The notes beneath the pieces are model-generated. The model saw only the letters and a program-made list of their open reading frames with translations. It was not told where the DNA came from and searched no databases. From the NCBI RefSeq assembly GCF_041261445.1, contig NZ_JBGCCU010000014.1:124001-188000 (forward strand): DNA of 64,000 nt. The letters run 5' to 3'. Source of the stretch: Catenulispora sp. EB89. GTDB lineage: Bacteria > Actinomycetota > Actinomycetes > Streptomycetales > Catenulisporaceae. The position numbers were made by a program, and so were the translations under genes. Each line of letters opens with the position of its first letter. The stretch's first letter is position 1. Of this stretch, positions 27,978-37,173 are shown in pieces.

Positions 27978-28062
27978 TGCGGACAGTGCCTGCAGCCCGA
28001 ACAGTGCCCGCGGTCCCTCCAGTACCGCAGATCCGAAGCGAAGCAAGGAGCGAAGACAGACC

Positions 28063-28983
28063 ATGACGTCCCCACCCCTGGACCTCGCCCGCCGCCCGGC
28101 CCCGCGCCGCGCCGCGGGACGGCGGCGGTCCCTGGCCGGCTGGAAGTTCGTCAGCCCCTTCATGGCCCTGTTCGCGCTGGTCTTCCTCGCCCCGATCGGC
28201 TACTCGATCTACCTGAGCCTGTACAAGACCAAGCTGATCGGCGGCACCCAGTTCGTCGGCCTGCAGAACTACAGCGACGCGATCCACGACTCGCAGTTCT
28301 GGACGTCCTTCGCCCGGGTCGCGCTGTTCCTGGTGGTCCAGGTCCCGATCATGCTCGGCCTGGCCCTGCTGCTGGCGCTGGCCATCGACAGCGGCCGGCT
28401 CTACGGCGCGGCGTTCTTCCGGATCTCGGTGTTCCTGCCCTACGCGGTGCCCGCCGTCGTCGCCACGCTCATGTGGAGCTTCATGTACGGGACCCAGTTC
28501 GGCCTGGTCCGCGACATCGACAAGCACTTCGGCGTCACGCTGCCCGACCCGCTCTCCCCGCACCTGATCCTGGCCTCCATCGGCAACATCGTGACCTGGG
28601 AGTGGGTCGGCTACAACATGCTGATCATCTACTCCGCGCTGCGGGTGGTGAACCCCTCGCTGTACGAGGCGGCGGCGATCGAGGGCGCCGGCCAGTTCCG
28701 CATCATCTGGTCGATCAAGCTCCCGGCGCTGCGCCCGGCCCTGGTCATCGCCACCATCTTCTCGATCATCGGCAGCTTCCAGCTGTTCAGCGAGCCCAGC
28801 ATCCTCAAGCACCTGGCGCCGAACGCGATCACCACGTACTACACGCCGAACTACTACGCCTACTCGCTGTCCTTCGACGGCCAGCAGTTCAACTACTCCG
28901 CGACCGTCGCCATCGTCATGGGCGTGGCCACGATGATCGTCGCCTACGCCGTCCAGCTGCGCGGCATGCGAAAGGCGGGCTGA
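28063..28983 (+). CDS. sugar ABC transporter permease (MalF-type)
   Basis: 306-residue integral membrane protein of carbohydrate (CUT1) ABC importers. There are six predicted helices, beginning FMALFALVFLAPIGYSIYLSL. The EAA loop that contacts the ATPase reads YEAAAIEGAGQFRIIWSIKLPAL. It is first of a permease-permease-binding-protein-GH35 series; the next gene starts four bases after its stop. No ATPase gene is present; in actinobacteria a shared MsiK-type ATPase elsewhere commonly serves such importers. Confidence 0.94.
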   Translation: MTSPPLDLARRPAPRRAAGRRRSLAGWKFVSPFMALFALVFLAPIGYSIYLSLYKTKLIGGTQFVGLQNYSDAIHDSQFWTSFARVALFLVVQVPIMLGLALLLALAIDSGRLYGAAFFRISVFLPYAVPAVVATLMWSFMYGTQFGLVRDIDKHFGVTLPDPLSPHLILASIGNIVTWEWVGYNMLIIYSALRVVNPSLYEAAAIEGAGQFRIIWSIKLPALRPALVIATIFSIIGSFQLFSEPSILKHLAPNAITTYYTPNYYAYSLSFDGQQFNYSATVAIVMGVATMIVAYAVQLRGMRKAG

Positions 28984-28987
28984 ACCG

Positions 28988-29926
28988 ATGACCACGGAGC
29001 CTTTGGAAACGGTGCAGACGGCTAACCGGGGACGTCCCCGGAACGCCACCCCGCCGATCCGGGCCAAGGCCCGGCGCGCGTCGCAGCGCCCCCGCAAGAG
29101 CGTCACGCTGACCGTGCTGTGCGCGGTGATGGCGCTCTACACCCTGCTGCCGCTGGCCTGGCTGGCGATCAACGCCACCAAGACCCAGCAGAACCTGTTC
29201 AACTCCTTCGGGCTGTGGTTCAAGGGATTCGGGTTCTTCTCCAACGTCAGCAACACTTTCAGCTACCAGCACGACATCTTCGGCCGCTGGCTGCTCAACA
29301 CCCTGCTGTACGTCGTGGTCGGCGCCGGCGGCGCCACCATGCTGGCCACGCTGGCCGGCTACGGCCTGGCCAAGTTCGACTTCGCGGGCAAGAAGGCCGT
29401 GTTCGCCATCGTGATCGGCGCGGTCGCGGTCCCCGCCACGGCGCTGGCCGTCCCGACCTTCCTGATGTTCTCCAAGATGGGGCTCACCGACACCCCGTGG
29501 GCGATCATCATCCCCTCGCTGATCTCGCCGTTCGGCCTGTACCTGATGTGGACCTTCAGCGCCGACGCGGTCCCGGCCGAGATCATGGAGTCGGCCCGGA
29601 TGGACGGCGCGGGGGAGTTCCGCACCTTCTTCTCCGTGAGCCTGCCGCTGCTGGGCCCCGGCATCGTCACGGTGCTGCTGTTCAACGTGGTCACGACCTG
29701 GAACAACTACTTCCTGCCGCTGATCATGCTGAAGGACCAGAACTGGTACCCCCTGACGCTGGGCCTGAGCACCTGGAACGACCAGGCCCACACGGCCGGC
29801 GGCGACGTGGTCTTCAACCTCGTCATCACCGGCTCGGTGATCACGATCATCCCGCTGATCGCGGCGTTCCTGCTGCTCCAGCGGTACTGGCAGTCGGGCC
29901 TGAGCGCCGGAAGCGTGAAAGGTTGA
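28988..29926 (+). CDS. sugar ABC transporter permease (MalG-type)
   Basis: 312 residues with a long basic cytoplasmic N-terminus (to residue 38), then six membrane helices starting VTLTVLCAVMALYTLLPLAW. The EAA loop reads MESARMDGAGEFRTFFSVSL. It is the partner of the preceding permease, only four bases apart, and is followed by the substrate-binding lipoprotein. Together they form the translocation pore for a sugar, probably a galactoside or oligosaccharide judging from the neighbouring GH35. Confidence 0.94.
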   Translation: MTTEPLETVQTANRGRPRNATPPIRAKARRASQRPRKSVTLTVLCAVMALYTLLPLAWLAINATKTQQNLFNSFGLWFKGFGFFSNVSNTFSYQHDIFGRWLLNTLLYVVVGAGGATMLATLAGYGLAKFDFAGKKAVFAIVIGAVAVPATALAVPTFLMFSKMGLTDTPWAIIIPSLISPFGLYLMWTFSADAVPAEIMESARMDGAGEFRTFFSVSLPLLGPGIVTVLLFNVVTTWNNYFLPLIMLKDQNWYPLTLGLSTWNDQAHTAGGDVVFNLVITGSVITIIPLIAAFLLLQRYWQSGLSAGSVKG

Positions 29927-29978
29927 CGGCGCCCCGGCCCGACCGCGGAACCCTCCGATGCAAGAGAAGGGAACAGCA

Positions 29979-31346
29979 ATGACCATAACCCGTCGTCGCG
30001 GCGTCCTGCTGGGCGCGACCGCACTGGCCGTGGCGCTCGCCGCCACCGCCTGCGGCAGCTCCTCCAGCAGCGGAGGCAGCAAGGGCTCCGGCGGCTCCGC
30101 GCAGTCCGCCACGGTCACCGACGCCGACCTGCAGGCGGCGCTGACCGCCGGCGGCAACCTGACCGTCTGGGCCTGGGAGCCGACCCTGAAGAAGGTGGTC
30201 GCCGACTTCCAGACCAAGTACCCGAACGTGCACGTCAACCTGGTCAACGCCGGCACCGGCAACGACGAGTACAAGGCGCTGCAGAACGCGGTCCAGGCGG
30301 GCAAGGGCGTCCCGGACGTCGCGCACATCGAGTACTACGCGCTGCCGCAGTTCGAGCTGACCAAGTCGGTGGCGAACCTGGACCAGTTCGGCGCCGCCGC
30401 GCTGAACGGCACCTTCACCCCCGGCCCGTGGAACGCGGTCCAGTCCGCCGGCGGCGTCTACGGCCTGCCGATGGACTCCGGCCCGATGGCGCTGTTCTAC
30501 AACAAGACCGTCTTCGACAAGAACGGCATCACCACGCCCCCGGCCACGTGGGACGAGTACATCGCCGACGCGAAGAAGATCCACGCCGCCGACCCGACCG
30601 CCTACATCACCAACGACACCGGCGACGCGGGCTTCACCACCAGCATGATCTGGCAGGCCGGCGGCAAGCCGTACACCGTCGACGGCACCAACGTCGGCGT
30701 CAACTTCGCCACCGACCCCGGCACCCAGAAGTTCACCGCGGCCTGGCAGCAGCTCATCGACGGCCACGACCTGGCGCCGGTCAGCTCCTGGAGCGACGCC
30801 TGGTACCAGGGCATGAACACCGGCAAGATCGCCTCGCTGACCATCGGCGCCTGGATGCCCGCCTCGCTGGAGTCCGGCGTGAAGAACGGCTCCGGCCAGT
30901 GGCGCGTCGCCCCCATGCCGCAGTGGACGGCCGGCGGCAAGGTCACCTCCGAGAACGGCGGCAGCTCGCTGGCTGTGATGAAGGCCAGCACCAACCAGAA
31001 GCTGGCCTATGCGTTCCTGAAGTACGCGACCGTCGACGAGGGCGCGCAGACCCGCGTGGACAATGGCGCCTTCCCGGCCACGGTGAAGCAGCTGAACTCG
31101 CCGGACTTCCTGAACAAGTCGGACGCCTACTTCGGCGACCAGAAGATCAACCAGGTGCTGGCGCAGAGCGCTTCCGAGGTCGCGCCGGGCTGGTCGTACC
31201 TGCCGTTCCAGGTCTACGCCAACAGCGTCTTCAACGACACCGCCGGCAAGGCCTACATCGGCGGCTCGTCGCTGGCCGACGGCCTGAAGGCCTGGCAGGA
31301 CGCCTCGACCAAGTACGCCAAGGACCAGGGCTTCACCGTCAAGTAG
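29979..31346 (+). CDS. sugar-binding lipoprotein of the ABC importer
   Basis: 455 residues. The lipoprotein signal ends in a lipobox (VALAATACGSSSS), anchoring the protein on the outer face of the membrane. The mature part is a cluster-B-type solute-binding protein: LTVWAWEPTLKKVVADFQTKYP, PDVAHIEYYALPQF, GLPMDSGPMALFYNKTVFDKNG, ATWDEYIADAKKI, and many aromatic residues that typically stack on sugars. The ATG at 29979 follows AGAAGGGAA. It is the fourth gene in the ROK-controlled cluster. Ligand inferred, not shown. Confidence 0.93.
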   Translation: MTITRRRGVLLGATALAVALAATACGSSSSSGGSKGSGGSAQSATVTDADLQAALTAGGNLTVWAWEPTLKKVVADFQTKYPNVHVNLVNAGTGNDEYKALQNAVQAGKGVPDVAHIEYYALPQFELTKSVANLDQFGAAALNGTFTPGPWNAVQSAGGVYGLPMDSGPMALFYNKTVFDKNGITTPPATWDEYIADAKKIHAADPTAYITNDTGDAGFTTSMIWQAGGKPYTVDGTNVGVNFATDPGTQKFTAAWQQLIDGHDLAPVSSWSDAWYQGMNTGKIASLTIGAWMPASLESGVKNGSGQWRVAPMPQWTAGGKVTSENGGSSLAVMKASTNQKLAYAFLKYATVDEGAQTRVDNGAFPATVKQLNSPDFLNKSDAYFGDQKINQVLAQSASEVAPGWSYLPFQVYANSVFNDTAGKAYIGGSSLADGLKAWQDASTKYAKDQGFTVK

Positions 31347-31383
31347 CGGCGCGGCGCCAGAGGAGTCCGACTCACGCGGGGCC

Positions 31384-31432
31384 GGTGCGGCCGGGGCTGA
31401 TCCATCGCGATCGATGGGCGCCCGGCCGCACC
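31384..31432 (+). terminator. intercistronic hairpin between binding-protein and GH35 genes
   Basis: GGTGCGGCCGGG (31384-31395) pairs with CCCGGCCGCACC (31421-31432); an inner CCATCG/CGATGG stem fills the loop. It probably acts as a partial terminator or 3' stabiliser, letting the binding protein be made in excess over the downstream beta-galactosidase. Confidence 0.6.
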
Positions 31433-31472
31433 CTGGGGCCTGCCGTGACGTAGCACAGGGAGCAACACGAAC

Positions 31473-33233
31473 GTGGCAGTACTCGACATCACCGACGACG
31501 GCTTCGTCCTCGACGGTCGGCCGTTCCGGATCGTGTCCGGCGGTCTGCACTACTTCCGAGTCCACCCGGCGCAGTGGTCCGACCGGCTGCGCAAGGCCCG
31601 GCTCATGGGCCTGAACACCATCGACACCTACGTGCCGTGGAACCTGCACGAGCGCCGGCCCGGCGAGTTCGACTTCAACGGGATCCTGGACCTGGCGGCG
31701 TTCCTGGACCTGGCCGCCGCCGAGGGGCTGCACGTGCTGCTGCGGCCCGGGCCGTACATCTGCGGCGAGTGGGAGGGCGGCGGGCTGCCGTCGTGGCTGC
31801 TCGCCGACCCGGACCTGGCGCTGCGCAGCACGGATCCGGCGTTCCTGCAGGCGGTCGAGGGCTACCTCGACGCGCTGATGCCGATCGTGCTGCCGCGCCT
31901 GGGGACGGCCGGCGGGCCGGTGACCGCGGTGCAGGTGGAGAACGAGTACGGGGCGTACGGATCGGACACCGCCTATCTGGAGCGGTTGTACGAGGCGCTG
32001 ACGTCACGGGGCATCGACGTACCCCTGTTCACCTCGGACCAGCCCGGCGACCTGGCCGCGGGCGCGCTGCCCGGCGTCCTGGCCACGGCGAACTTCGGCG
32101 GCAAGGTGACGGCTTCGCTGGCGGCACTGCGTGCGCAGCAGCCGACCGGCCCGCTGATGTGCGCGGAGTTCTGGAACGGCTGGTTCGACCACTGGGGCGG
32201 CGTGCACGCGCAGCGCTCGGCGGACGACGCCGGAGCCGCGCTGGACGAGCTGCTCCAGGCCGGCGCGTCGGTGAACTTCTACATGTTCCACGGCGGGACC
32301 AACTTCGGCTTCCTGAACGGCGCCAACGACAAGGGCACGTACCGCGCGACGGTCACGTCGTACGACTACGACTCGCCGCTGGACGAGGCCGGGGACCCGA
32401 CGGAGAAGTTCCGGCGGTTCCGGTCCATCATCGGCAAGTACGAGGCGGTCCCGGACGAGGAGATCCCCGAGCCGGGGGAGAAGCTGCCGCCGGTCTCGAT
32501 CGAGCTGACGCGGCGCGCGCCGCTGTTCGCCGACGCCGCGCTGGACGCTCTGGGCACGGCGCAGGACTCCGAGGCGCCGCTCACGATGGAGCGCCTGGGG
32601 CAGGACTTCGGGTTCGTGCTGTACGAGGCGCGGCTCCCGGCGTCGGCCGCGGGCCCGGCGACGGTCGCCTTCGACCAGATCGGCGACCGCGCACAGGTGT
32701 TCGTGGACGGCCAGCCGGTCGGCGTGCTGGAGCGCGAGCGGCACGAGCACGTGGTGTCGTTCACCGTGCCGCAGGGCGGCGCGGAGCTGCGAGTGCTGGT
32801 CGAGAACCAGGGGCGGGTGAACTACGGCGCGAAGCTGGCCGACCGCAAGGGCCTGATCGGCGGGGTGTACCTCAACGACGCGCCGCTGACCGGCTGGACC
32901 TCGCGCCCGCTGACCCTCGACGACCTGTCGGGCCTGGCCTTCGCCGACGGCGACGGAGCGGTGGTCGGACCCTGCTTCCACCGCGGCGAGTTCGATGTTG
33001 CGCAGCCCGCCGACACCTACCTGCACCTGCCCGGCTGGACCAAGGGCGTGGCCTGGATCAACGGCTTCAACCTGGGCCGCTACTGGTCGCGCGGCCCGCA
33101 GGGCTCGCTGTACGTCCCGGGCCCGGTCCTGCGCGCCGGCGCGAACGAGGTCGTGGTGCTGGAACTGCACGGCGCGCGCGGCACGGAGGTCGAGCTGCGA
33201 CCGGTGCCCGAGCTGGGGCCGACCGAACTGTGA
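31473..33233 (+). CDS. beta-galactosidase, GH35
   Basis: 586-residue glycosidase. The GH35 barrel covers about residues 1-325: DGRPFRIVSGGLHYFRVHP at the N-terminus, acid/base Glu158 in QVENEYGAYG, nucleophile Glu232 in LMCAEFWNGWFDHWGG, and FYMFHGGTNFGFLNGA. Beta-sandwich domains follow and end with GWTKG-type text (LPGWTKGVAWINGFNLGRYW). There is no signal peptide, so it acts in the cytoplasm on galactosides brought in by the adjacent importer. GTG 31473 follows AGGGAG. It is the last gene of the cluster. Confidence 0.95.
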   Translation: MAVLDITDDGFVLDGRPFRIVSGGLHYFRVHPAQWSDRLRKARLMGLNTIDTYVPWNLHERRPGEFDFNGILDLAAFLDLAAAEGLHVLLRPGPYICGEWEGGGLPSWLLADPDLALRSTDPAFLQAVEGYLDALMPIVLPRLGTAGGPVTAVQVENEYGAYGSDTAYLERLYEALTSRGIDVPLFTSDQPGDLAAGALPGVLATANFGGKVTASLAALRAQQPTGPLMCAEFWNGWFDHWGGVHAQRSADDAGAALDELLQAGASVNFYMFHGGTNFGFLNGANDKGTYRATVTSYDYDSPLDEAGDPTEKFRRFRSIIGKYEAVPDEEIPEPGEKLPPVSIELTRRAPLFADAALDALGTAQDSEAPLTMERLGQDFGFVLYEARLPASAAGPATVAFDQIGDRAQVFVDGQPVGVLERERHEHVVSFTVPQGGAELRVLVENQGRVNYGAKLADRKGLIGGVYLNDAPLTGWTSRPLTLDDLSGLAFADGDGAVVGPCFHRGEFDVAQPADTYLHLPGWTKGVAWINGFNLGRYWSRGPQGSLYVPGPVLRAGANEVVVLELHGARGTEVELRPVPELGPTEL

Positions 33234-33397
33234 GGCCAGGGAGTGCGTTGTGAGCGTGGCCGGGTTGTGAGGCCGGCTGCGCTGTGAGACCGGTGGGGCC
33301 GTCGCTTGTGAGGGAGCGGCGGCCTCGCCATTTCTGCTGCTGGCGCGATTCGCGCCTTGACTGCCCGGAGCTTGACCCGGCCGCCGCACCCGCGCTT

Positions 33398-33444
<47 letters not shown>

Positions 33445-33447
33445 GCC

Positions 33448-34158
33448 TCACCCCGTCTTCAGCGCCGCCAGCCGCTTCGCGACCTCCGCCTTGTCGGCCA
33501 GGTCCTCCAAATCGTTGAACTGCGAGTCCAGGCTCGAAGCCGCCAGCTCCTGCTGCCCCTTCACCTTCGCCTCCTCGCGCCGTACCTTCTCCTCGAAGCG
33601 GCTGACCTCGCTCGACGGGTCCATGATGTCGATGCTTTTCAGCGCGTCGTTGACGTGCGACTGCGCCTGCGCCGACTTGGAGCGGGCGACCAGCTCGTCG
33701 CGCTTGGTCCGGAGCTGGTTCAGCTTCTCCTTCATGGAGTTCAGGCCGGTCTTCAGCTGGTCGACCACTTCCTGCTGGCCCTTGATGGTCGGCGCCGCGG
33801 CCGCGGTCTGGCGCTCGGCGGCGAGTTGGCGTTCCAGGGCGACCTTGGCCAGGTTGTCGAAGCGGTCGGCCTCGGCGTTGTCGCCGGAGGTGCGCAGGGC
33901 GTCGGCGCGCTGGCTCGCGGCCAGGGCCTTGTCGCCCCACTCCTTGGCGGACTTCACGTCCTCGGCGTTGTCCGCCTCCATCAGTCGCAGGTTGCCGATC
34001 GTGGTGGCGATCGCCTCCTCGGCCTCGGAGATGTTGTTCGTGTAGTCGCGGATCAGCTGGTCCAGCATCTTCTGCGGGTCCTCGGCCGAGTCCAGCAGGG
34101 CGTTGATATTGGCCTTCGCCAGCTGCTTCACGCGGCCCAGGATGGTCTGCTTGGTCAT
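33448..34158 (-). CDS. pspA: PspA/IM30-family membrane-stress protein
   Basis: 236 residues, almost wholly coiled coil: it starts MTKQTILGRVKQLAKANINALLD, then AEDPQKMLDQLIRDYTNNISEAEEAIA, the canonical PspA N-terminal text. PspA/Vipp1 proteins assemble on the inner face of the membrane and preserve its integrity under stress. ATG at 34158 is chosen because the conserved N-terminal helix starts there. It lies 28 bases downstream of the TPM-domain gene on the same strand, and the pair probably forms one transcription unit dealing with envelope stress. Confidence 0.94.
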   Translation of the reverse strand: MTKQTILGRVKQLAKANINALLDSAEDPQKMLDQLIRDYTNNISEAEEAIATTIGNLRLMEADNAEDVKSAKEWGDKALAASQRADALRTSGDNAEADRFDNLAKVALERQLAAERQTAAAAPTIKGQQEVVDQLKTGLNSMKEKLNQLRTKRDELVARSKSAQAQSHVNDALKSIDIMDPSSEVSRFEEKVRREEAKVKGQQELAASSLDSQFNDLEDLADKAEVAKRLAALKTG

Positions 34159-34186
34159 CGTCGTGCCCTTTCGTCGGTGATCGAAC

Positions 34187-36292
34187 TCAGAACCTGCCGC
34201 CGCCCCCGAGGCGCCCTCGCGTGCCGCCGCCCCCGAAGCTGCCGGGGCCGGCGCCACCGAAACCGCCGCCGCCACCGCCTCCGAAGCCGCCGCCACCCCG
34301 TCCGCCGCGCCCGCCGCGCCCACCGCCGAGCAGGTCGCCGAGGATGATCCCGCCCAGCACGGCGCCGCCCATCGACCCCGACTGACCGCCGTACGGCGAG
34401 CGGTACCGGTCGGCGTCACCCTGCGCCGCCGCCATCGCCTGCCGCGCGCGGCCGTCGGCCTGCTGCGCCAACGCCAGTGCCTGCGACGGATCGCTGCCGG
34501 CAGCCGCCGCCGACTGCTGCAACAGCCGCTTCGCCTCGGCCAGCCGGGTCCGGGCCTGGCTCCCCACAGCACCGCGCCGCGTCGCGACGAAGTCCTCCGC
34601 GGCGGCGATCTCGCTGCGCGCCGTCAACGTCGCCTGCTCCAACAGGCTGCGCGCCCGCCGGTCGTTCTGCTCCCGCTCCCGCACCGCGTCCAGCGCCTCG
34701 TCCAGCAGTGCGTCGGCCTCCTCGGCACGCCGCAACGCGTCGATCGGGTCGTACCGTCCGGCCATCTCCTGGCGCAGCGTCGTCAGCACCTGACGCGCAC
34801 GTGCCGCGCGTCCCGCCAAGTCGGCCGAAGCCGCCGCAGCACCCTGCGACGCGCTCAAGCCGTGCGCGTCGGCCAGGTCGGAGTCCATCTCGGCCAGCGC
34901 CGCGGGGAGCTTGGCGGCCGCCGCGTCCAGCTCGGCCGAGCGCCGGTCGATCGCGTCCAGCAGCAGCCCGGCCTGCTCGACCCCGGCCTCGGCGCCCCGG
35001 ATGAGCACCGCCGCGCGCCGCCGGTCGTTGCCGTCCAGTGAGGTCCGAGCGGCGGAGAGGCTTTCGTTCGCGAACGCCAACCGGTCGGCGATCTGCTGCG
35101 GATGCCCGACGACGGGAGCGGTCGCCGAATCGGCATACGTCGTACGCAGCTGTTGCAGATGCGCCGCCGCAGCCGAGACACGAGCGGTCTGCGCCGAGGC
35201 GGCCTCGGTAGCGGCGGACAGCGCGGCCGGAGCGTGTTCGACCAGGGCCCGCAGCCGATCGAAGGACTTGGCCTCCGCGTCCAGCCGGGTATTGGCACGC
35301 CGACAGCGCTCGATGATCTCGGCGAGCATCCGACGCTGCGTCGGCTCGTCCTCCGGGATCTCGTCGTCCAGCGCCTGCCGCAGCCGGAACGCCGCCATCA
35401 ACTCGGCCTTGGCCTCGGCCAACGCCTCCGCGAACGGAGCCGCCGCCTCGTCCCCGAACTCCGCACTGGCGAAGCCGAGTTCCTCCTCGCTCGTCCGCAC
35501 CGCGTCGTCGGTGGCGACCAGCGCATGCTTGGCCGACGCGTCCAACTCCTTGAGCGGAACCTGCCCGCCGGGTCCTCCCGCCGCTGTCGGTCGACGGCGC
35601 GAGCGCGAGTACGCGTAGGCACCCACACCGACGGCACCGACGACCACCACGGTCCCCCCGATCCAGCCGGCATCCGAGGACGAGGAGGAGGACGACGCCC
35701 CGGGATCCGGATGCCCGGGAGTGATGGCCACCGCCGGCACCGGCTGCCCGACCATCACGGCGTTGATCCCGTCGGCCGCACCGATGGCCGCACCGGCCCA
35801 GTCGTTCTGGCGCAGCGCGGGCTCGATCGCGGCCGTCGCGACCGAGGCCAACTGCGCGGACGTCACACCGGAGTCGGTGTCCGTTGAGTAGCCGTACTGA
35901 CGAGCGTGCGTCGCGACGGCCAACAGCACGTCGTGCAGCCCGAGGCCGTTCTTGGTCGCGGTCTCGTTGGCCCAGTCCGCCGGGGCCTTCCCCGAGAAGT
36001 CGCGGACATACGCCACGAACAGCTGGATCCCGCGCTGCGAGTCGAGCTGGTTCAGCGCCGTCGCGACCTGGTCACGCCGGTCGCCGAGCGCGCCGACCTG
36101 GTCCGTGATCTGCCCGGTCCGGTCCAGTTGGATCGGGGCGTCCGCGCCGATCGTCGCGGCCGCAACGCGCGCCGCCGCCTGCGGCACGCTCCACCCGAAC
36201 ATTCCGCTGAGCAGCAGCAACAACAACAGCAGGCCCAAGGCAGCCGAACGGCAGACGACCGCCCGGATCCGCGTCGCCGTCACCGTCGCCAT
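34187..36292 (-). CDS. TPM-domain membrane protein with long coiled-coil and Gly-rich tail
   Basis: 701 residues. A signal/anchor helix (SAALGLLLLLLLLSGMFGW) leads to an extracytoplasmic TPM domain (about 55-190: QLDRTGQITDQVGALGDRRDQ; RGIQLFVAYVRDFSG; ENTAT-like NETATKNGLG). A Ser-rich linker and second helix (WIGGTVVVVGAVGVGAYAYS) at about 210 follow, then some 400 residues of alpha-helical coiled coil. It ends in a glycine/arginine-rich tail (GGRGGRGG ... GGGTRGRLGGGGRF). TPM proteins are phosphatase-like or protein-quality-control factors. Coupling to PspA just downstream argues for a membrane-homeostasis role. Confidence 0.85.
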   Translation of the reverse strand: MATVTATRIRAVVCRSAALGLLLLLLLLSGMFGWSVPQAAARVAAATIGADAPIQLDRTGQITDQVGALGDRRDQVATALNQLDSQRGIQLFVAYVRDFSGKAPADWANETATKNGLGLHDVLLAVATHARQYGYSTDTDSGVTSAQLASVATAAIEPALRQNDWAGAAIGAADGINAVMVGQPVPAVAITPGHPDPGASSSSSSSDAGWIGGTVVVVGAVGVGAYAYSRSRRRPTAAGGPGGQVPLKELDASAKHALVATDDAVRTSEEELGFASAEFGDEAAAPFAEALAEAKAELMAAFRLRQALDDEIPEDEPTQRRMLAEIIERCRRANTRLDAEAKSFDRLRALVEHAPAALSAATEAASAQTARVSAAAAHLQQLRTTYADSATAPVVGHPQQIADRLAFANESLSAARTSLDGNDRRRAAVLIRGAEAGVEQAGLLLDAIDRRSAELDAAAAKLPAALAEMDSDLADAHGLSASQGAAAASADLAGRAARARQVLTTLRQEMAGRYDPIDALRRAEEADALLDEALDAVREREQNDRRARSLLEQATLTARSEIAAAEDFVATRRGAVGSQARTRLAEAKRLLQQSAAAAGSDPSQALALAQQADGRARQAMAAAQGDADRYRSPYGGQSGSMGGAVLGGIILGDLLGGGRGGRGGRGGGGFGGGGGGGFGGAGPGSFGGGGTRGRLGGGGRF

Positions 36293-36522
36293 GCCGGTCT
36301 CTCCCGCGCTCGGAAGTGGTCCACGCTCCGTCGATCAGACCGTAGGCAGCGCCGCCGACGACCCGCGACCGCACTGGGCCGACCGGTCATCCGGGAACTC
36401 CCGGCGCGCGCGAACCCGTTCGGAGCAACCGCGCCACGAACGGAGTATCAGAACTTGATCTCCGCGCGCCGCCGTTGCCAGCCTGAGCGCTTCCGTCGAT
36501 CGAGCGAAGGGCGCTTCACTCC

Positions 36523-37086
36523 ATGACCCATCCCCGTCTCCGTCCTCGACGTGCCGCCGCTGTCGCCTTCGCGGTCACCGGCGTCCTCACCGCCCCGGCC
36601 GCCATCGCGGTCGCCGCGACCGGCACCAACCACACGACGCACACCACCCGGGTCACGAACCACTCGCAGGGCCTGCCGGTCCAGAGCAACAACGGCTACG
36701 ACGCCGCCTGCGGCCCGGCCGCCGACGTGCAGGCGATGTCCATGGCGCTGGGCCTGGTCGGCATCGGCAACGTCGCGCTCTACACCGGCCCCGGCCGCAC
36801 CGGCACGGGCTGCGACGTGATCAGCGGCAACGGCCTGCCGATCGGCACCGACTTCCAGGTCATGGGCATGACGGCGGCCAACGTCGACAACCGGGGCGAC
36901 GAGCCGGTCGCGGTCTACTCGGACACGACGGACGACCTCGACGCGGTCGTGCCGGCCGGCGCGGACAGCGACATCGCCCCGGTCGACGTGAACTTCGCCT
37001 TCTACCCCGAGGGCAGCACCCCGCCGCCGGACGACAGGGGCCTGATTCCCACCGCGGTCTTCCACTTCAAGCCCGCGAACGCCTGA
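36523..37086 (+). CDS. secreted protein of unknown function
   Basis: 187 residues. A signal peptide (RRAAAVAFAVTGVLTAPAAIAVAA) is followed by a small beta-rich domain without a family I recognise. Features are two cysteines (in AACGPAADV and GTGCDVI), an acidic middle and a Pro-rich EGSTPPPDDRG segment. Third-base G/C is strong throughout, supporting coding. It stands alone with its own terminator downstream. No function is proposed. Confidence 0.75.
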   Translation: MTHPRLRPRRAAAVAFAVTGVLTAPAAIAVAATGTNHTTHTTRVTNHSQGLPVQSNNGYDAACGPAADVQAMSMALGLVGIGNVALYTGPGRTGTGCDVISGNGLPIGTDFQVMGMTAANVDNRGDEPVAVYSDTTDDLDAVVPAGADSDIAPVDVNFAFYPEGSTPPPDDRGLIPTAVFHFKPANA

Positions 37087-37120
37087 CCCCAGTCCGGAAG
37101 ACGAACCGGTTGACGAACCC

Positions 37121-37152
37121 GTTGGCCGACCGGCCCGCGCCGGTCGGCCAAC
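37121..37152 (+). terminator. hairpin terminator
   Basis: A 13-bp perfect stem (GTTGGCCGACCGG with CCGGTCGGCCAAC, loop CCCGCG) lies 35 bases after the secreted-protein stop and is followed by GGTCGGCTATTTT, including a short T run. Confidence 0.8.
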
Positions 37153-37173
37153 GGTCGGCTATTTTCATGCTCC

